In this document: in pieces, positions 26,571 through 34,422 of the stretch | How positions within the stretch are numbered: the stretch's first letter is position 1 | How the letters are laid out: each line of letters opens with the position of its first letter | Origin: Acetitomaculum ruminis DSM 5522 | Lineage (GTDB): Bacteria > Bacillota > Clostridia > Lachnospirales > Lachnospiraceae | Direction of reading: 5' to 3' | Length of the DNA stretch: 64,000 nucleotides | NCBI RefSeq assembly: GCF_900112085.1 | Contig: NZ_FOJY01000002.1 | Span: 62,001-126,000 of the forward strand | Notes under the pieces: generated by a model | Told to the model about the DNA's origin: nothing | What the model saw: only the letters and a program-made list of their open reading frames with translations | Databases searched by the model: none | Position numbers and translations under genes: made by a program

Positions 26571-27701
26571 TTATTCTCCGGCATTAAATCCGTCAATTTT
26601 TCTTTTTTTATAGGCTGCAAACTCATTATTATCAATAGCCTGTCTGATTTCTTCCATCATATTATTGTAGAAATAAAGGTTATGAAGGACGCATAATCTC
26701 ATGCCAAGCATTTCCTTTGCTTTTAAAAGGTGTCTGATATATCCTCTGGTGAAATGGGTACAAGCTTCGCATCCGCAACCTTCTTCTATAGGTCTTTGAT
26801 CAAGCTCATATTTTTTGTTTAAAAGATTTAATTTTCCATGATTTGTATAAACATGTCCATGTCTACCGTTTCTTGAAGGATAAACACAATCAAAAAAGTC
26901 CACTCCTCTTTCTACAGCTTCAAGGATATTTGAAGGAGTTCCAACTCCCATTAAATAAACCGGTTTGTTTGAAGGAAGATATGGTACAACTTTTTCTATC
27001 ACATGATACATTTCTTCGTGGCTTTCTCCTACTGCAAGACCACCAATGGCATATCCGTCAAGATTAAGATCTGATATTTCTTTTGCATGTTCTATTCTTA
27101 TATCATCAAAAATTGCTCCCTGATTTATACCAAAAAGCATCTGATTTTTATTAATGGTGTCTTCTAAGGAATTTAATCTCTCTATTTCATTTTTACATCT
27201 GATTAGCCATCTGGTTGTTCTGTCAACGGATTTTTTAACATATTCCCTATCAGCCATACTTGAAGGACATTCATCAAATGCCATGGCAATGGTTGAGGCA
27301 AGATTTGACTGAATCTGCATACTTTCTTCCGGTCCCATAAATATTTTTCTTCCATCTACATGGGAATTAAAATATACGCCTTCTTCTTTTATCTTCCTGA
27401 GTTTTGCAAGAGAAAAAACCTGAAATCCACCTGAGTCAGTAAGAATAGGTCTGTCCCAATTCATAAATTTATGAAGTCCGCCCATTTCTTTAACTATTTT
27501 ATCTCCCGGTCTGACATGAAGATGATATGTATTGGAAAGTTCAACCTGAGTGTTGATATTTTTTAAATCTACTGTGGATACAGCCCCTTTTATAGCAGCA
27601 GCTGTTCCTACATTCATAAATACCGGTGTTTTTATATCACCATGAACTGTTTTAAAAATACCCGATTTTGCGCATCCATCTATATTCTTTATTTCAAACA
27701 T
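26571..27701 (-). CDS. tgt: tRNA-guanine transglycosylase
   Basis: A 376-residue TIM-barrel enzyme that exchanges guanine-34 for preQ1 in tRNAs with GUN anticodons. Catalytic Asp residues lie in TDSGGFQVFSL and near DFFDCVYPSRNGRHG; the substrate loop is IGGLAVGE; zinc ligands are the cysteines of GCGCEAC with a later Cys and the His of VLHNLYFY. Length is normal. No preQ1 riboswitch is seen upstream and no queuosine-synthesis gene is adjacent. Confidence 0.97.
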   Translation of the reverse strand: MFEIKNIDGCAKSGIFKTVHGDIKTPVFMNVGTAAAIKGAVSTVDLKNINTQVELSNTYHLHVRPGDKIVKEMGGLHKFMNWDRPILTDSGGFQVFSLAKLRKIKEEGVYFNSHVDGRKIFMGPEESMQIQSNLASTIAMAFDECPSSMADREYVKKSVDRTTRWLIRCKNEIERLNSLEDTINKNQMLFGINQGAIFDDIRIEHAKEISDLNLDGYAIGGLAVGESHEEMYHVIEKVVPYLPSNKPVYLMGVGTPSNILEAVERGVDFFDCVYPSRNGRHGHVYTNHGKLNLLNKKYELDQRPIEEGCGCEACTHFTRGYIRHLLKAKEMLGMRLCVLHNLYFYNNMMEEIRQAIDNNEFAAYKKRKIDGFNAGE

Positions 27702-27776
27702 TCTATAATCCTCATTTCAATTTTGCATGTATCGGCATATTTTATCATAATTTTGGGATGATATCAACTTGGCGTT

Positions 27777-27805
27777 TTGACATGTATTCAAAACTAATTT
27801 ATAAT
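27777..27805 (+). promoter_or_regulatory. Consensus sigma-A promoter of aroC-rluA
   Basis: TTGACA (27777-27782), 17-bp spacer and TATAAT (27800-27805), a perfect match to the vegetative consensus. A TTTTTTCTG/CAGAAAAAA hairpin lies in the leader at about 27837-27857. Confidence 0.88.
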
Positions 27806-27888
27806 AATAAACTGACTAAATTAACGCGCTAAAGTTTTTTCTGATTTCGTGATACAGAAAAAATATTATTTATAAAAAGGAGTTTACT

Positions 27889-28992
27889 ATGTCAGGTTCA
27901 GTTTTAGGTAATATTTTTAAAATATCCACCTGGGGAGAATCCCATGGTTTTGGAGTAGGAGTTGTCATTGACGGTGTACCTGCCGGTCTTGAACTAAATG
28001 AGGAAGATATTCAGATTTTTTTAGACAGAAGAAAACCTGGTACTTCAAAATTTACAACTAAAAGAAAAGAAAATGATCTTGTAAAAATTATGTCGGGGGT
28101 TTTTGACGGAAAAACCACCGGTACACCTATTTCTCTAATGGTTGTTAACGAAGATCATCATTCTAAGGATTACTCAGAAATTTCTTCCTATTACAGACCC
28201 GGACATGCAGATTATACTTTTGATGAAAAATATGGATTCAGGGATTACAGAGGTGGCGGACGCTCATCCGGAAGGGAAACCATAGGAAGAGTTGCTGCCG
28301 GAGCAATCGCAGTTAAAATATTAAAAGAATTAGGTATAATAATCAATGCCTACACTTCTTCTATCGGACCTGTAAGCATTGATAAGAGTAACTTTGATAT
28401 GAACCAGGCAAAGGAAAATGCTTTATATATGCCAGATAGAGAGGCTTTTATAAAAGCTGAGAAATATTTGGAAAAATGCATAAAAGAAAAAAATTCTTCC
28501 GGAGGCAGTATTGAATGTATTATTAAGGGACTTCCTTCCGGAGTTGGCGAACCATGTTTTGATAAATTAAATGCTGTTTTAGCACACAGTATCTGTTCTA
28601 TCGGCGCTGTTAAAGGCTTTGAAATCGGAGATGGAATTGAAGCATCTAAAAACACCGGTTTAAATAATAATGATTCTTATTACTACAACGAAAAAGGTGT
28701 GATTTGTAAAAATACAAATCATTCCGGAGGCATAACGGGAGGTATCAGTGAAGGTTTTGATATTAAGTTTAAAGCTTATATAAAGCCCACCCCTTCAATA
28801 GCTGCAAGCCAGAATACTATAAATAAATCGAAAGAAAACATCCAAATTAATATTAAAGGCCGCCATGACCCGGTTATTGTTCCAAGAGCCGTAGTTGTAG
28901 TAGAAGCCATGTCTGCCATCACTGTTTTAGATATGCTTCTTTTATCTATGACAAATCAAATAGAAAATATTAAAAGGTTTTTTACAAAATAA
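27889..28992 (+). CDS. aroC: Chorismate synthase
   Basis: A 367-residue FMN-dependent lyase making chorismate from EPSP. It shows TWGESHGFGVGVVIDG at the N-terminus, RRKPGTS, YRPGHADYT with the catalytic-type His, and the FMN/EPSP segment DYRGGGRSSGRETIGR. Length is normal. The ATG follows AAGGAG. Other shikimate genes are absent from the window. It is followed after one base by a pseudouridine synthase gene. Confidence 0.97.
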   Translation: MSGSVLGNIFKISTWGESHGFGVGVVIDGVPAGLELNEEDIQIFLDRRKPGTSKFTTKRKENDLVKIMSGVFDGKTTGTPISLMVVNEDHHSKDYSEISSYYRPGHADYTFDEKYGFRDYRGGGRSSGRETIGRVAAGAIAVKILKELGIIINAYTSSIGPVSIDKSNFDMNQAKENALYMPDREAFIKAEKYLEKCIKEKNSSGGSIECIIKGLPSGVGEPCFDKLNAVLAHSICSIGAVKGFEIGDGIEASKNTGLNNNDSYYYNEKGVICKNTNHSGGITGGISEGFDIKFKAYIKPTPSIAASQNTINKSKENIQINIKGRHDPVIVPRAVVVVEAMSAITVLDMLLLSMTNQIENIKRFFTK

Positions 28993-28993
28993 A

Positions 28994-29875
28994 ATGAATC
29001 GAACTATAACTTATAACATTAAAATAGAAGATACAGGGAAAAAAATTCAGGATTTTTTAAAGGAAAACGGGCTTAGCAGCAAGCTTATTACAAGATTAAA
29101 GAAAACAAAAGAAGGTATTTTAATTAATGGAAAGTGGGAATATGTAAATTATGTTTTAAAAGAAAATGATACCTTAACAATATTTATTAAAGACATTTTT
29201 GATGAAAATAATATCCTGCCTACCAGAATGCCTCTTGAAATAGTTTATGAAGACGAGGATATTCTGGTTATTAATAAACCTGCCGGAATGCCTGTACATC
29301 CTTCTATAAATAACTATACCAACACTTTGGCCAATGCAGTTACCTACTATTACAAAGACGAAGAAAACTTTATTTTCAGATGTATAAATAGACTTGACAA
29401 GGATACAACAGGTCTTACCATCATTGCAAAAAATCCTCTTTCAGGTTGTCTTTTATATGACATGATTACCAAGAAAATGATTAAAAGAACTTATCTTGCG
29501 ATAGTAAGAGGAATGGTTTATGATTCCGGTACCATTGATGCTCCAATTGCCAGAAAATCAGAATCAATTATCGAAAGATGCGTAGATTATAAAAGTGGAG
29601 AAAAAGCAATTACCCATTACAAACCTATTCTATCTTCAGGAAAATACAGCTTACTGGAAATTCATTTAGAAACAGGAAGAACTCACCAGATAAGGGTGCA
29701 TATGGATTTTATCGGACATCCTCTACCAGGCGATTTTCTTTATAATCCGGATTACTCAATAATAAATAGACAGGCTTTACATTCTAGCTGTCTTGATTTT
29801 CCACATCCGATAGATAATAAGAATATGCACTTTGAAATCGATATGCCAAATGACATGAAAAAATTTTTTTATTAA
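28994..29875 (+). CDS. RluA-family pseudouridine synthase
   Basis: A 293-residue enzyme. Residues 1-70 form an S4-like RNA-binding segment (IQDFLKENGLSSKLI), residues 85-290 the RluA catalytic domain with INKPAGMPVHPS and catalytic Asp in NRLDKDTTGL, plus ETGRTHQIRVHM near the end. It isomerises uridine in rRNA or tRNA; the target base cannot be read from sequence. It shares the aroC transcript and ends at a strong shared terminator. Confidence 0.93.
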   Translation: MNRTITYNIKIEDTGKKIQDFLKENGLSSKLITRLKKTKEGILINGKWEYVNYVLKENDTLTIFIKDIFDENNILPTRMPLEIVYEDEDILVINKPAGMPVHPSINNYTNTLANAVTYYYKDEENFIFRCINRLDKDTTGLTIIAKNPLSGCLLYDMITKKMIKRTYLAIVRGMVYDSGTIDAPIARKSESIIERCVDYKSGEKAITHYKPILSSGKYSLLEIHLETGRTHQIRVHMDFIGHPLPGDFLYNPDYSIINRQALHSSCLDFPHPIDNKNMHFEIDMPNDMKKFFY

Positions 29876-29920
29876 AAAGATTCCCCTTCGTATCATACAT
29901 ATCATACGCGGGGAATCTTT
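29876..29920. terminator. Bidirectional terminator between rluA-type gene and DUF5662 gene
   Basis: AAAGATTCCCC (29876-29886) pairs with GGGGAATCTTT (29910-29920), with an inner CGTAT/ATACG pair. T-rich sequence follows on both strands, suitable for the two convergent genes. Confidence 0.85.
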
Positions 29921-29927
29921 TATTTTT

Positions 29928-30530
29928 CTAATTTTTTTTGTCTTCTTTTTTATTTTTTTTGCAAAATGTTTTTTTGAGAGCCTCTTTAAATTGAATGCGT
30001 CTGTATTTTTTTAAGGCTCTTTTTAAATAGTCAAAGGTGTAATCTTCACCATAATCTCTAAGCATTTCCAGCAACAATTTTAACTGTCTTTGACTTACGG
30101 GATGGATAACCATCTTACTTTTGCCTAACAGATAATAATCATAGGGAGTTTTGTCCTCATATTTTTCTTTATAATAAACCTTGCAGGCTGCTACTCTGTC
30201 TATGAACATTTCAGCAACATAATTAAAAGGCATCTTAGAACCGGCCATGACTTCGCCTTTTTTCATGCTATAATCAATCCAGTATTCATAATGGTGTTTG
30301 TTTCTTCCTTTATGATGAAGCCAGGCAGAAGAATATCCCTTGTCCAGTCTTTCCCCATAATTAGGACTTTTATCGCCATAAAAGTATTTACAGCCAACCA
30401 AAAATTCCACCGGTGAAAACTTGGACAGGTCATGTAACAGTCCCTGCTTGTAAAGTCCTACCCTAAAGCACATCTCTCCCACTAATTTTTTATGTTTAAC
30501 AATTGTATTCAAATGTCCCAAAACATTCAT
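29928..30530 (-). CDS. DUF5662 family protein
   Basis: A 200-residue soluble protein with conserved GLLHDLSKFSPVEF near residue 30, WLHHKGRNKHHYEYW near residue 70 and a Met/Lys-rich helical C-terminus. The HD-like HDLSK motif followed by a second His cluster suggests a metal-binding alpha-helical fold, but no activity is established that I know of. Such proteins are common in Lachnospiraceae and their phages. The C-terminus is strongly basic. It is separated from the TraX-like gene by 15 nt and is probably cotranscribed with it. Confidence 0.7.
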   Translation of the reverse strand: MNVLGHLNTIVKHKKLVGEMCFRVGLYKQGLLHDLSKFSPVEFLVGCKYFYGDKSPNYGERLDKGYSSAWLHHKGRNKHHYEYWIDYSMKKGEVMAGSKMPFNYVAEMFIDRVAACKVYYKEKYEDKTPYDYYLLGKSKMVIHPVSQRQLKLLLEMLRDYGEDYTFDYLKRALKKYRRIQFKEALKKTFCKKNKKEDKKN

Positions 30531-30545
30531 AATAATTACCTCTTT

Positions 30546-31238
30546 TTAAGTGCTGTACACTATTATTCGTTTGATAAGGAAAAGAATTATAAAATGAAAT
30601 GGATATATAACATATGCAATCCATTTCATTTTTATACCCTGCTTTTCATTATACAGATAAATCGGAATCAGGGCTAATATAGCAAATACCTGATTATTAA
30701 ATGGTGAAGCCAGCTCCACTATGCAAGTTCCTGCTATATCTGCCAAAAAATATTCTCGCAGATAATAAAATACCAGAATCAGCATAATTCCATATTCTCC
30801 ATAGTCGCAATACATAAAATCGCTCCACAGTAATGCTATAATTATAATTACAGCTTTAATATATATGCTACTGTTTTTTTCCAGTTCCTCAATCATATAT
30901 AGCCCAATAAAAAGTGTGAACATGACATTTTGAGAAGAAAAATGAAATATTTCTCCATATAAGGCCATATCAAAGGGAATCTCGGAAATTAATGCAAAAA
31001 TCAGGATTCTTAATTTGTATTTTTTAATATCAAAAGTATGACTTGCGCCAATTACAAGTAAAAATGCAAATATGGGAAAAGAAATTCTTCCTATTATATT
31101 AAAAACAGGATATTCTAATTGAAAAATTCTACCAATATGGTCTGTCAGCATTGCAAGAATAGCTATTACCTTTAAAGTAAAGGAACTGATTCCACATTTA
31201 TTCCTAAAATTATTGTATTTTTCAATTATTATTTCCAT
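30546..31238 (-). CDS. TraX family membrane protein
   Basis: A 230-residue polytopic membrane protein with about seven hydrophobic segments. It begins with the TraX signature FTLKVIAILAMLTDHIGR and has FPIFAFLLVIG and ISEIPFDMALYG. TraX N-acetylates pilin in F plasmids, but chromosomal homologues in Firmicutes are numerous and their substrate is unknown; an acyl-group transfer across the membrane is plausible. Its ATG overlaps the stop codon of the GH13-like gene by one base (TAATG), so translation is coupled. Confidence 0.85.
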   Translation of the reverse strand: MEIIIEKYNNFRNKCGISSFTLKVIAILAMLTDHIGRIFQLEYPVFNIIGRISFPIFAFLLVIGASHTFDIKKYKLRILIFALISEIPFDMALYGEIFHFSSQNVMFTLFIGLYMIEELEKNSSIYIKAVIIIIALLWSDFMYCDYGEYGIMLILVFYYLREYFLADIAGTCIVELASPFNNQVFAILALIPIYLYNEKQGIKMKWIAYVIYPFHFIILFLIKRIIVYST

Positions 31239-32971
31239 TATCTTTCCCTTTCAAGTATGATAACACTGTCGGTATCTACTGTAAGATATTTTTCACTTAA
31301 TTGAAGTTCATTGTCATCTCCTGCTGAATTTAAAACTAATTTCCATTTTTTATCATTATCAATGTTAGGAATAGCTGTTTTTCTGCTTATATTTTCAAAA
31401 TTAACTCCGGCATAATAATATTTATCTTCTGTAACAAATAAAATACCAAAGTATTTTAAAGCTCTTTCATAGTCAACATACCATCCATAATCTTGATGAA
31501 ATGAAATATCAGGTAATTTATCCTTTCCCTTATTTCTAGACTTGTTTGGTATTATTTCATAAATTTTTGAAGATTTTCTGAATAAAATGAGTTTTTTTAT
31601 ATAATTTTGAAGCTCCAAAGCCCTTTTTGAATTATTGAAGGATATCCAGCCAATATTATTATCCTGACAATATGGATTATTATTCCCTGCCTGGCTGTTT
31701 AAACACTCATCCCCGGAAAAAATAACAGGAATATCTTTTGCCAAAAACAACAGGGTATAAAGAGCCTTTATTTTTCTTAATCTTCTATCTAAAACAACTT
31801 TATTTTTTGTAACACCCTCTACTCCATAATTACAACTTACATTATAATCACTGCCATCTCTTCCGTTTTCCTTGTTTGCCTCATTATGCTTTCTGGTGTA
31901 GGATACAGAATCATATAAAGTAAAACCGTCATGCAAAGCAAGATAAGACACATTTATGTCTTTATTATATTCATAAAAAGGTATCAGATTTCCCAATACA
32001 TTTTCTTTTGTATTGGCAAATCGTCTTGAAACATATAAAAATTCATCATTAATACATTTTACACTTGCCTTCTCATCCAAAACAACACTCTTATCAATAT
32101 AGTTACCATATATCTTAAAATCATGTAACTGTGGATGATTTGCTATTACCTCCCATGGTATAAAGGCAGGTCCCATTAAAAACGCGCCATCAATATTATA
32201 GAATTTTTTCCAAAAAAGCAAAACCTGTATAATCAATAAGGGATTAATAGTCTTAGTGAAATAAAATTCCATTATTATTTCGATGCCATTTTTATGGAGA
32301 GTATCTACCATTTCATGAAATTCATTTGTAAGATCTTTATGACCGCTATAAGATGATTTTAGTGCAAAATAATACCCTTCCTTGTATCCCCAATAATTAA
32401 TACTTCCATCTTTTTCTATTTCATCAAACTCATAAGCAGGCATTAAAAGTATCTGGTTAATACCCAGTTCTAAGAAGTAATCCTTTCTTTCGGTGATATT
32501 TTTAAATGTACCATAAGAATCTTTTTTATTATTTTTTGAAAAACCCCTTACATGAAGATTATACATAATAGCCTCGTGTTCTGTTATGAATGGTCTGTTA
32601 TTATGGATTTCATATTTGTTTATGTCTAAAAAGCCATATTTAATATCTTTATGTTTTTCACCATAATTTCTAAGTCCAAATACCTGATATGCATATTCGT
32701 CCACTATCTCTTTATTGTTTTCCAAAAGAACATATGCAATATCAACGGTTGAAATACCACTTATAACAACTGAAAAAAAATCATCTACCAGATATTCATC
32801 ATTCAGTTTTATATCACAATATTTTTTGTATTCTTTTTTTATCCTGTGAAAAATCCTTAAAACCAGGGATTTGCGTCCCTTCTTATAGCAGGAATAATAG
32901 ATTTTTCTTTTATCTATTATGCCACCTGGAAATTTATTAGGTAGCTCATTGCGTTTGATGCTTATTTCCAT
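31238..32971 (-). CDS. Degenerate GH13 (GlgX/isoamylase-like) protein, probably not a hydrolase
   Basis: A 577-residue protein clearly homologous to glycogen-debranching enzymes: INYWGYKEGYYFA, ALHDGFTLYDSVSY, NEANKENGRDG and GNNNPYCQDNNIGW are all GlgX landmarks. The catalytic centre is lost: the region II nucleophile Asp is Met266 in DGAFLM, the region III acid Glu is Asn290 in YGN, and region I reads MEFYFTKT instead of D-N-H; about 50 residues after region I are deleted. Only the HD of region IV (347-348) remains. It may bind alpha-glucan as a scaffold or sensor. Frame is intact, so it is kept under selection. Confidence 0.85.
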   Translation of the reverse strand: MEISIKRNELPNKFPGGIIDKRKIYYSCYKKGRKSLVLRIFHRIKKEYKKYCDIKLNDEYLVDDFFSVVISGISTVDIAYVLLENNKEIVDEYAYQVFGLRNYGEKHKDIKYGFLDINKYEIHNNRPFITEHEAIMYNLHVRGFSKNNKKDSYGTFKNITERKDYFLELGINQILLMPAYEFDEIEKDGSINYWGYKEGYYFALKSSYSGHKDLTNEFHEMVDTLHKNGIEIIMEFYFTKTINPLLIIQVLLFWKKFYNIDGAFLMGPAFIPWEVIANHPQLHDFKIYGNYIDKSVVLDEKASVKCINDEFLYVSRRFANTKENVLGNLIPFYEYNKDINVSYLALHDGFTLYDSVSYTRKHNEANKENGRDGSDYNVSCNYGVEGVTKNKVVLDRRLRKIKALYTLLFLAKDIPVIFSGDECLNSQAGNNNPYCQDNNIGWISFNNSKRALELQNYIKKLILFRKSSKIYEIIPNKSRNKGKDKLPDISFHQDYGWYVDYERALKYFGILFVTEDKYYYAGVNFENISRKTAIPNIDNDKKWKLVLNSAGDDNELQLSEKYLTVDTDSVIILERER

Positions 32972-33097
32972 AATTGCTCCTTATATATATTAACAGTTGA
33001 TTTCCTAAAACATTAGCTTTGAAAATATGTCTATTTTTCGTCAATGTCTTTTAAAACATATTGTACTATATATTATCCATGGGGAATTATATTGATT

Positions 33098-33134
33098 AAA
33101 AAAATAAGCTATTGTAAATACCTGTTACAATAGC
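33098..33134 (-). terminator. Terminator downstream of the Arg/Gly/Asn-rich gene
   Basis: GCTATTGTAA (33108-33117) pairs perfectly with TTACAATAGC (33125-33134); on the minus strand TTATTTTTTT follows. Confidence 0.85.
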
Positions 33135-33164
33135 CTATAAACATTACATATTCAAATGAATAAA

Positions 33165-33794
33165 TCAATAATCATAATATGCATCGTCATCATCATAAGA
33201 ATCATTCTCATATTCTTTTGTCCAATCAATATTGTTGATTCTCTTTTTCCTTGGTGTAGGTCTGGAACTTGCTGATTTACTCTTTCTCTTATTATCTTGA
33301 TTTTTCTTCTGAATAGCCTTCTTTTCTTTCTGAAGTCTATTAATTATTTCCATTTTATCGGGCTGTTGTTCTTTAAACTTATCTATTTCCCTCTTATTCT
33401 CATTCGTCTTAGAATTATTTCTGGAATAGTTGTTTTCTTTGTTATTACCTCTTCCTTCATCTTTCCTAAAACCGCGGTTATTAAAATCACCATCTTTCTT
33501 ATAATCGCCATTATCTCTGCCACGATAACTACTTGAGCGGCCTTTGTAGTCATCATTGTCGCCCTTTTTTCGGAAGTTATTTTTTCTAAACCCGGCATCG
33601 CCATTATTTTGATTTTTAAAATCACCGCTACGCTTTTTAGAATCCTGTCCAACCTGATTTTTTTTGTTTACATGGGTACTTCCATCCTTATCCCGGAATT
33701 TTCGCTCCCGATTTCCGCCATTATTGTTGTTACCCTTAAAAGATTTTTTTTGAATATCGGCATGGACATTCCCACGTTCACTTGTTTCTAACAC
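33165..33794 (-). CDS. Low-complexity Arg/Gly/Asn/Lys-rich protein, possible RNA-binding
   Basis: A 209-residue, strongly charged protein. Residues 15-130 are repetitive with GNNNNGGNRERKF, SYRGRDNGDYK and FNNRGFRKDEGRG, an RGG/RGN-like composition. Residues 135-165 form a likely helix (MEIINRLQKEKKAIQKK). The C-terminus is first very basic (RPTPRKKR) and then acidic (DDDDAYYDY). No folded domain is recognised; disorder is expected. RG-rich tails bind RNA in other systems. The start is GTG 33794 behind a G-run. The gene is monocistronic with its own terminator. Confidence 0.65.
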   Translation of the reverse strand: MLETSERGNVHADIQKKSFKGNNNNGGNRERKFRDKDGSTHVNKKNQVGQDSKKRSGDFKNQNNGDAGFRKNNFRKKGDNDDYKGRSSSYRGRDNGDYKKDGDFNNRGFRKDEGRGNNKENNYSRNNSKTNENKREIDKFKEQQPDKMEIINRLQKEKKAIQKKNQDNKRKSKSASSRPTPRKKRINNIDWTKEYENDSYDDDDAYYDY

Positions 33795-34051
33795 GAAAAG
33801 TATATCCCCCTATGTTATTTTTTTCCCTTTATACGGGACTTTCTTAAGATTATTTATACAATTTCTATTTTATTATAAATTTTAATAAAGTCAACTAAAT
33901 TTATTAATTTTAATTAAATGCCCTTGCAATCGGCAATTTTTTTTGTTATCTTATTAGGGCGTATAGGTGACAATACGCGGATTTATATGTGTGTAATAAT
34001 TTTGTTTAAATGATTTTGGCAAAAATATCTTTAATTATGAAAGGATTTATT

Positions 34052-34372
34052 ATGAGTGACAATTTTAATGATTTTTCAAATGGTGCAACTGATTTAGATG
34101 GTGGAATCACTGTTAGTCTGACACTTGATGATGACCAGGAATTAGAATGTAAAGTTCTTACTATTTTTACAGTAGAAGAAAGTGATTATATTGCTTTACT
34201 TCCAATCAACGAAAATGGAGAACAAATCGGAGAAGATGTTTATCTTTATGGTTATGATGAAGATGAAAACGGAACTCCTGTTATCCTCAATATTGAAAGC
34301 GAGGAAGAGTACAACAAGGCAACTGACGAATTCGTTAGAATTATGGAAGAAGCCGAAAACGCTGAGGAATAA
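34052..34372 (+). CDS. DUF1292 family protein
   Basis: A 106-residue acidic protein of the DUF1292 (YrzB-like) family: ITVSLTLDDDQELECKVL, then YIALLPINENGEQIGEDVYLYGYDEDENG and a C-terminal acidic helix. Function is unknown; in many Firmicutes it is encoded near yrrK or mreB, which are not here. The ATG at 34052 has AAAGGA 6 nt upstream; an earlier ATG at 34010 has no ribosome binding site. The leader contains a GCGTAT/ATACGC hairpin at 33959-33978. Confidence 0.88.
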   Translation: MSDNFNDFSNGATDLDGGITVSLTLDDDQELECKVLTIFTVEESDYIALLPINENGEQIGEDVYLYGYDEDENGTPVILNIESEEEYNKATDEFVRIMEEAENAEE

Positions 34373-34384
34373 GACATACAAAAT

Positions 34385-34420
34385 AAACCACAGTTATAAT
34401 TCTTTTTATAACTGTGGTTT
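34385..34420. terminator. Bidirectional terminator between DUF1292 and helicase genes
   Basis: AAACCACAGTTATAA (34385-34399) pairs perfectly with TTATAACTGTGGTTT (34406-34420). A-run and T-run flanks suit both strands. Confidence 0.88.
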
Positions 34421-34422
34421 TT

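Noticed and set aside
33940-33978. Terminator or riboswitch before the DUF1292 gene
   Set aside because: Only a 4-bp stem before the T-run and a single 6-bp hairpin; no known riboswitch pattern.
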